From assembly GCA_964626755.1 (NCBI GenBank), contig CAZVGO010000028.1, positions 1 through 64,000 of the forward strand: DNA of 64,000 nucleotides, in the 5' to 3' direction. Below are positions 62,464 through 64,000 of the stretch, piece after piece. Every line of letters starts with the position of its first letter. Position 1 is the stretch's first letter. This DNA is from JACDAV01 sp964626755 (GTDB lineage Bacteria; Chloroflexota; Limnocylindria; Limnocylindrales; CSP1-4). The notes under the pieces were generated by a model that did no database searches, had not been told where the DNA came from, and was given only the letters and a program-made list of their open reading frames with translations. The translations under genes and the position numbers were made by a program.

Positions 62464-64000
62464 GTGCGCCTCGTCGAGATCCGCCTGCTCGATGGCCCGA
62501 ACGTCTACCGGCTCGAGCCGGTGGTGAAGGTCGAGCTCGGCATCGGGCGGCGGCGAAGCTGGTACGGCAAGCGTATCCCGGCCCGCCACGCCCTCGTCGC
62601 GCTCGGGGCGACCGTCCCGGCCGGCGACTGGCCGGATGGCGTCGCCGCGGTCGTGGCCTGGATCCGCCGGCTTCGAGCGGACCACGGCGAGGGCACCGGC
62701 GGTGGCAGGGTCCACCGGTCGTCCGATCCCGGCCACTGGATCATCACCTGGCCGTGGACGGGCGCCGAGCGGGCACGAACGATCGCCGAGGCGGCCTTTG
62801 CGCTCGCGGAGCGGAACACCTCGCCGCTCCGCAAGGATGAGCTCACGCCCGGGCAGACGCGGGCCCTCGAGGGGTGGACGCGGCGGATCGAGGCCGCGGG
62901 CGCGACCCCGCCGTCCTGGATTCGCGACACCGATCGGCATGTCCCGATCGTCTCGATCAGCGGCACGAACGGCAAGAGCACGGTCACCCGCCTGATCACG
63001 CACATCCTCCTGCTCGCCGGCCGGCACGTCGGAACGACGACCTCCGACGGTGTCCTCGTCGACGAGCGGATGGTCGACCCGGGCGACTGGACGGGGCCGG
63101 CGGGCGCCGCCCAGATCCTCGAGCGGAGCGACATCGACGTCGCGGTGCTCGAGACCGCGCGGGGCGGGATCGTCCTGCGCGGGGTCGGCTACGAGTCGAA
63201 CGACGCGAGCGTCCTGACGAACGTCTCGTCCGACCATCTCGATCTCCAGGGAATCCACACCCTGCCCGAGCTTGCCGAGGTGAAGTCGGTCATCAACCGG
63301 ATCACGAAGCCGTCCGGCTGGGTGATCCTCAACGGCGACGACCCGTTCGTCGCGGCGGTCGGGCGGCGGGTGCGGTCGAAGCTTGCCTACTTCTCGCTCG
63401 ACGGGAAAGCGTCGGTCGTCCGTCGCCACGTCGCGTCCGGCGGCCGCGCCTACCTCCTCGAGGACGGCGACATCGTCGAGGCCGAGGGCGAGCGGCGCTC
63501 GACGATCATCGCCGCGGCGGATGTCCCGATCACGATCGCCGGGCTCGCCCGCCACAACGTCGCAAATGCGCTGGCCGCTGCCGGCGCGGCACGAGGGCTC
63601 GGGGCGACGCTTGCCCAGGTCCGCGATGGGCTCCGCGACTTCCGCCCGTCGTCGGAGCGCTCGCCGGGCCGGCTCAACCTGTTCCGGGTCGGCTCGAAGG
63701 TCGTGATCGTCGACTTCGCCCACAACGAGGCGGGCATTGGGGCCATCCTCGACGTGGCCGAGGGAATCGCGGCCGGCGGGGCCGGGCGGACGGCGCCGAT
63801 CACGGCGATCATCGGGACGGCGGGCGACCGGCCGGACGACACGCTGCGGGGCATCGGCCGGGTCGCCGGAAAGCGGGCCCAGCGTGTCGTGATCAAGGAG
63901 ACGCTCAAGTACCTCCGCGGCCGGACGCGGGAGTCGATGATCGGCGAGCTGCTGGCCGGAGTCCGAGCCGCGGGTCGCTCCACCTCCGACATCGCCATCT
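62464..64000 (+). CDS. Mur ligase family protein, cyanophycin-synthetase-like (partial, cut by window end)
   Basis: At least 512 aa, open to the right edge. N-terminal domain GPNVYRLEPVVKVELGIG resembles the start of cyanophycin synthetase CphA, but no ATP-grasp domain follows; about residue 160 onward is the Mur ligase: VSISGTNGKSTVTRLI (P-loop), GTTTSDGV, LETARGGIVLRGVGYE, VLTNVSSDHLDLQGI, LNGDDP, RHNVANALAA and FAHNEAGIGAI. It may be a CphA-type elongation half. GTG 62464. Confidence 0.8.
   Translation, partial: MRLVEIRLLDGPNVYRLEPVVKVELGIGRRRSWYGKRIPARHALVALGATVPAGDWPDGVAAVVAWIRRLRADHGEGTGGGRVHRSSDPGHWIITWPWTGAERARTIAEAAFALAERNTSPLRKDELTPGQTRALEGWTRRIEAAGATPPSWIRDTDRHVPIVSISGTNGKSTVTRLITHILLLAGRHVGTTTSDGVLVDERMVDPGDWTGPAGAAQILERSDIDVAVLETARGGIVLRGVGYESNDASVLTNVSSDHLDLQGIHTLPELAEVKSVINRITKPSGWVILNGDDPFVAAVGRRVRSKLAYFSLDGKASVVRRHVASGGRAYLLEDGDIVEAEGERRSTIIAAADVPITIAGLARHNVANALAAAGAARGLGATLAQVRDGLRDFRPSSERSPGRLNLFRVGSKVVIVDFAHNEAGIGAILDVAEGIAAGGAGRTAPITAIIGTAGDRPDDTLRGIGRVAGKRAQRVVIKETLKYLRGRTRESMIGELLAGVRAAGRSTSDIAI

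Overview
The window is high-GC (about 70%) bacterial chromosomal DNA. It is densely packed with housekeeping genes in short operons whose start and stop codons often overlap (ATGA or GTGA junctions). The partial 16S rRNA, the long Alu-containing SRP RNA, the T-box in front of trpE, a class I lysyl-tRNA synthetase and a PPi-type phosphofructokinase with a K+-independent H+-pyrophosphatase are all compatible with a Chloroflexota lineage, perhaps Limnocylindria/Ellin6529-like. That placement is inference from memory, not a computed phylogeny. No phage, IS element, CRISPR array or classical defence island was seen.

Layout: (1) 1-1.5 kb, 16S rRNA (3' part off the window) with two promoters. (2) 1.5-4.8 kb, recR, ybaB and dnaX behind the SRP RNA gene and two tRNA-Ser genes, all on the minus strand. 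(3) 4.8-9.8 kb, a TadA-like deaminase lacking its catalytic glutamate, PPi-type phosphofructokinase, a hydroxyacid dehydrogenase, a YeiH exporter with a detached membrane segment, and a PD-(D/E)XK-like protein with a winged helix. (4) 9.8-10 kb, tRNA-Arg(GCG) and tRNA-Ser(GCT). (5) 10.3-17.5 kb, a complete shikimate operon (DAHP synthase, aroA, aroE, aroC, fused aroK-aroB, aroQ, chorismate mutase) behind a possible leader-peptide attenuator. (6) 17.5-18.9 kb, a small Ala-rich helical protein and a rhomboid protease. (7) 18.8-26.3 kb, a trp operon (trpE, G, D, a triple trpC-F-B fusion, trpA) controlled by a Trp-specifier T-box. (8) 26.4-30.3 kb, a secreted Pro-rich protein, a GGDEF/HD-GYP protein and a small tRNA-Ser-flanked insertion carrying a second Ala-rich helical protein. 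(9) 30.3-37.9 kb, tRNA-Ser(TGA), serS, lysS, greA, argR, uppP, hppA. (10) 38-47.3 kb, a beta-propeller lipoprotein-like protein, lepB with two membrane proteins, ndk, a TPR-like protein, an M16 peptidase and a purine permease. (11) 47.4-51.8 kb, coaX, coaBC, panB, panC for CoA synthesis. (12) 51.8-64 kb, a BioD-like/DRTGG protein, glutamate dehydrogenase, DegV, MFS, gamma-glutamyltranspeptidase, AzlCD, RidA, an M20 peptidase and a CphA-like Mur ligase cut by the window end.

Functionally, the aro and trp operons together make tryptophan from central metabolites: the aro operon ends at chorismate/prephenate and the trp operon consumes chorismate. The window carries four tRNA-Ser isoacceptors that between them can read all serine codons, along with serS. 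Several genes have a -10 hexamer only 6-10 nt before the start codon, which implies leaderless transcripts. The most unusual items are the TrpC-TrpF-TrpB fusion, the glutamate-less TadA homologue near a G34 tRNA-Arg, the two related Ala-rich helical proteins (one between copies of a tRNA-Ser 3' end), the leader before the aro operon, and a CTG start for panC.
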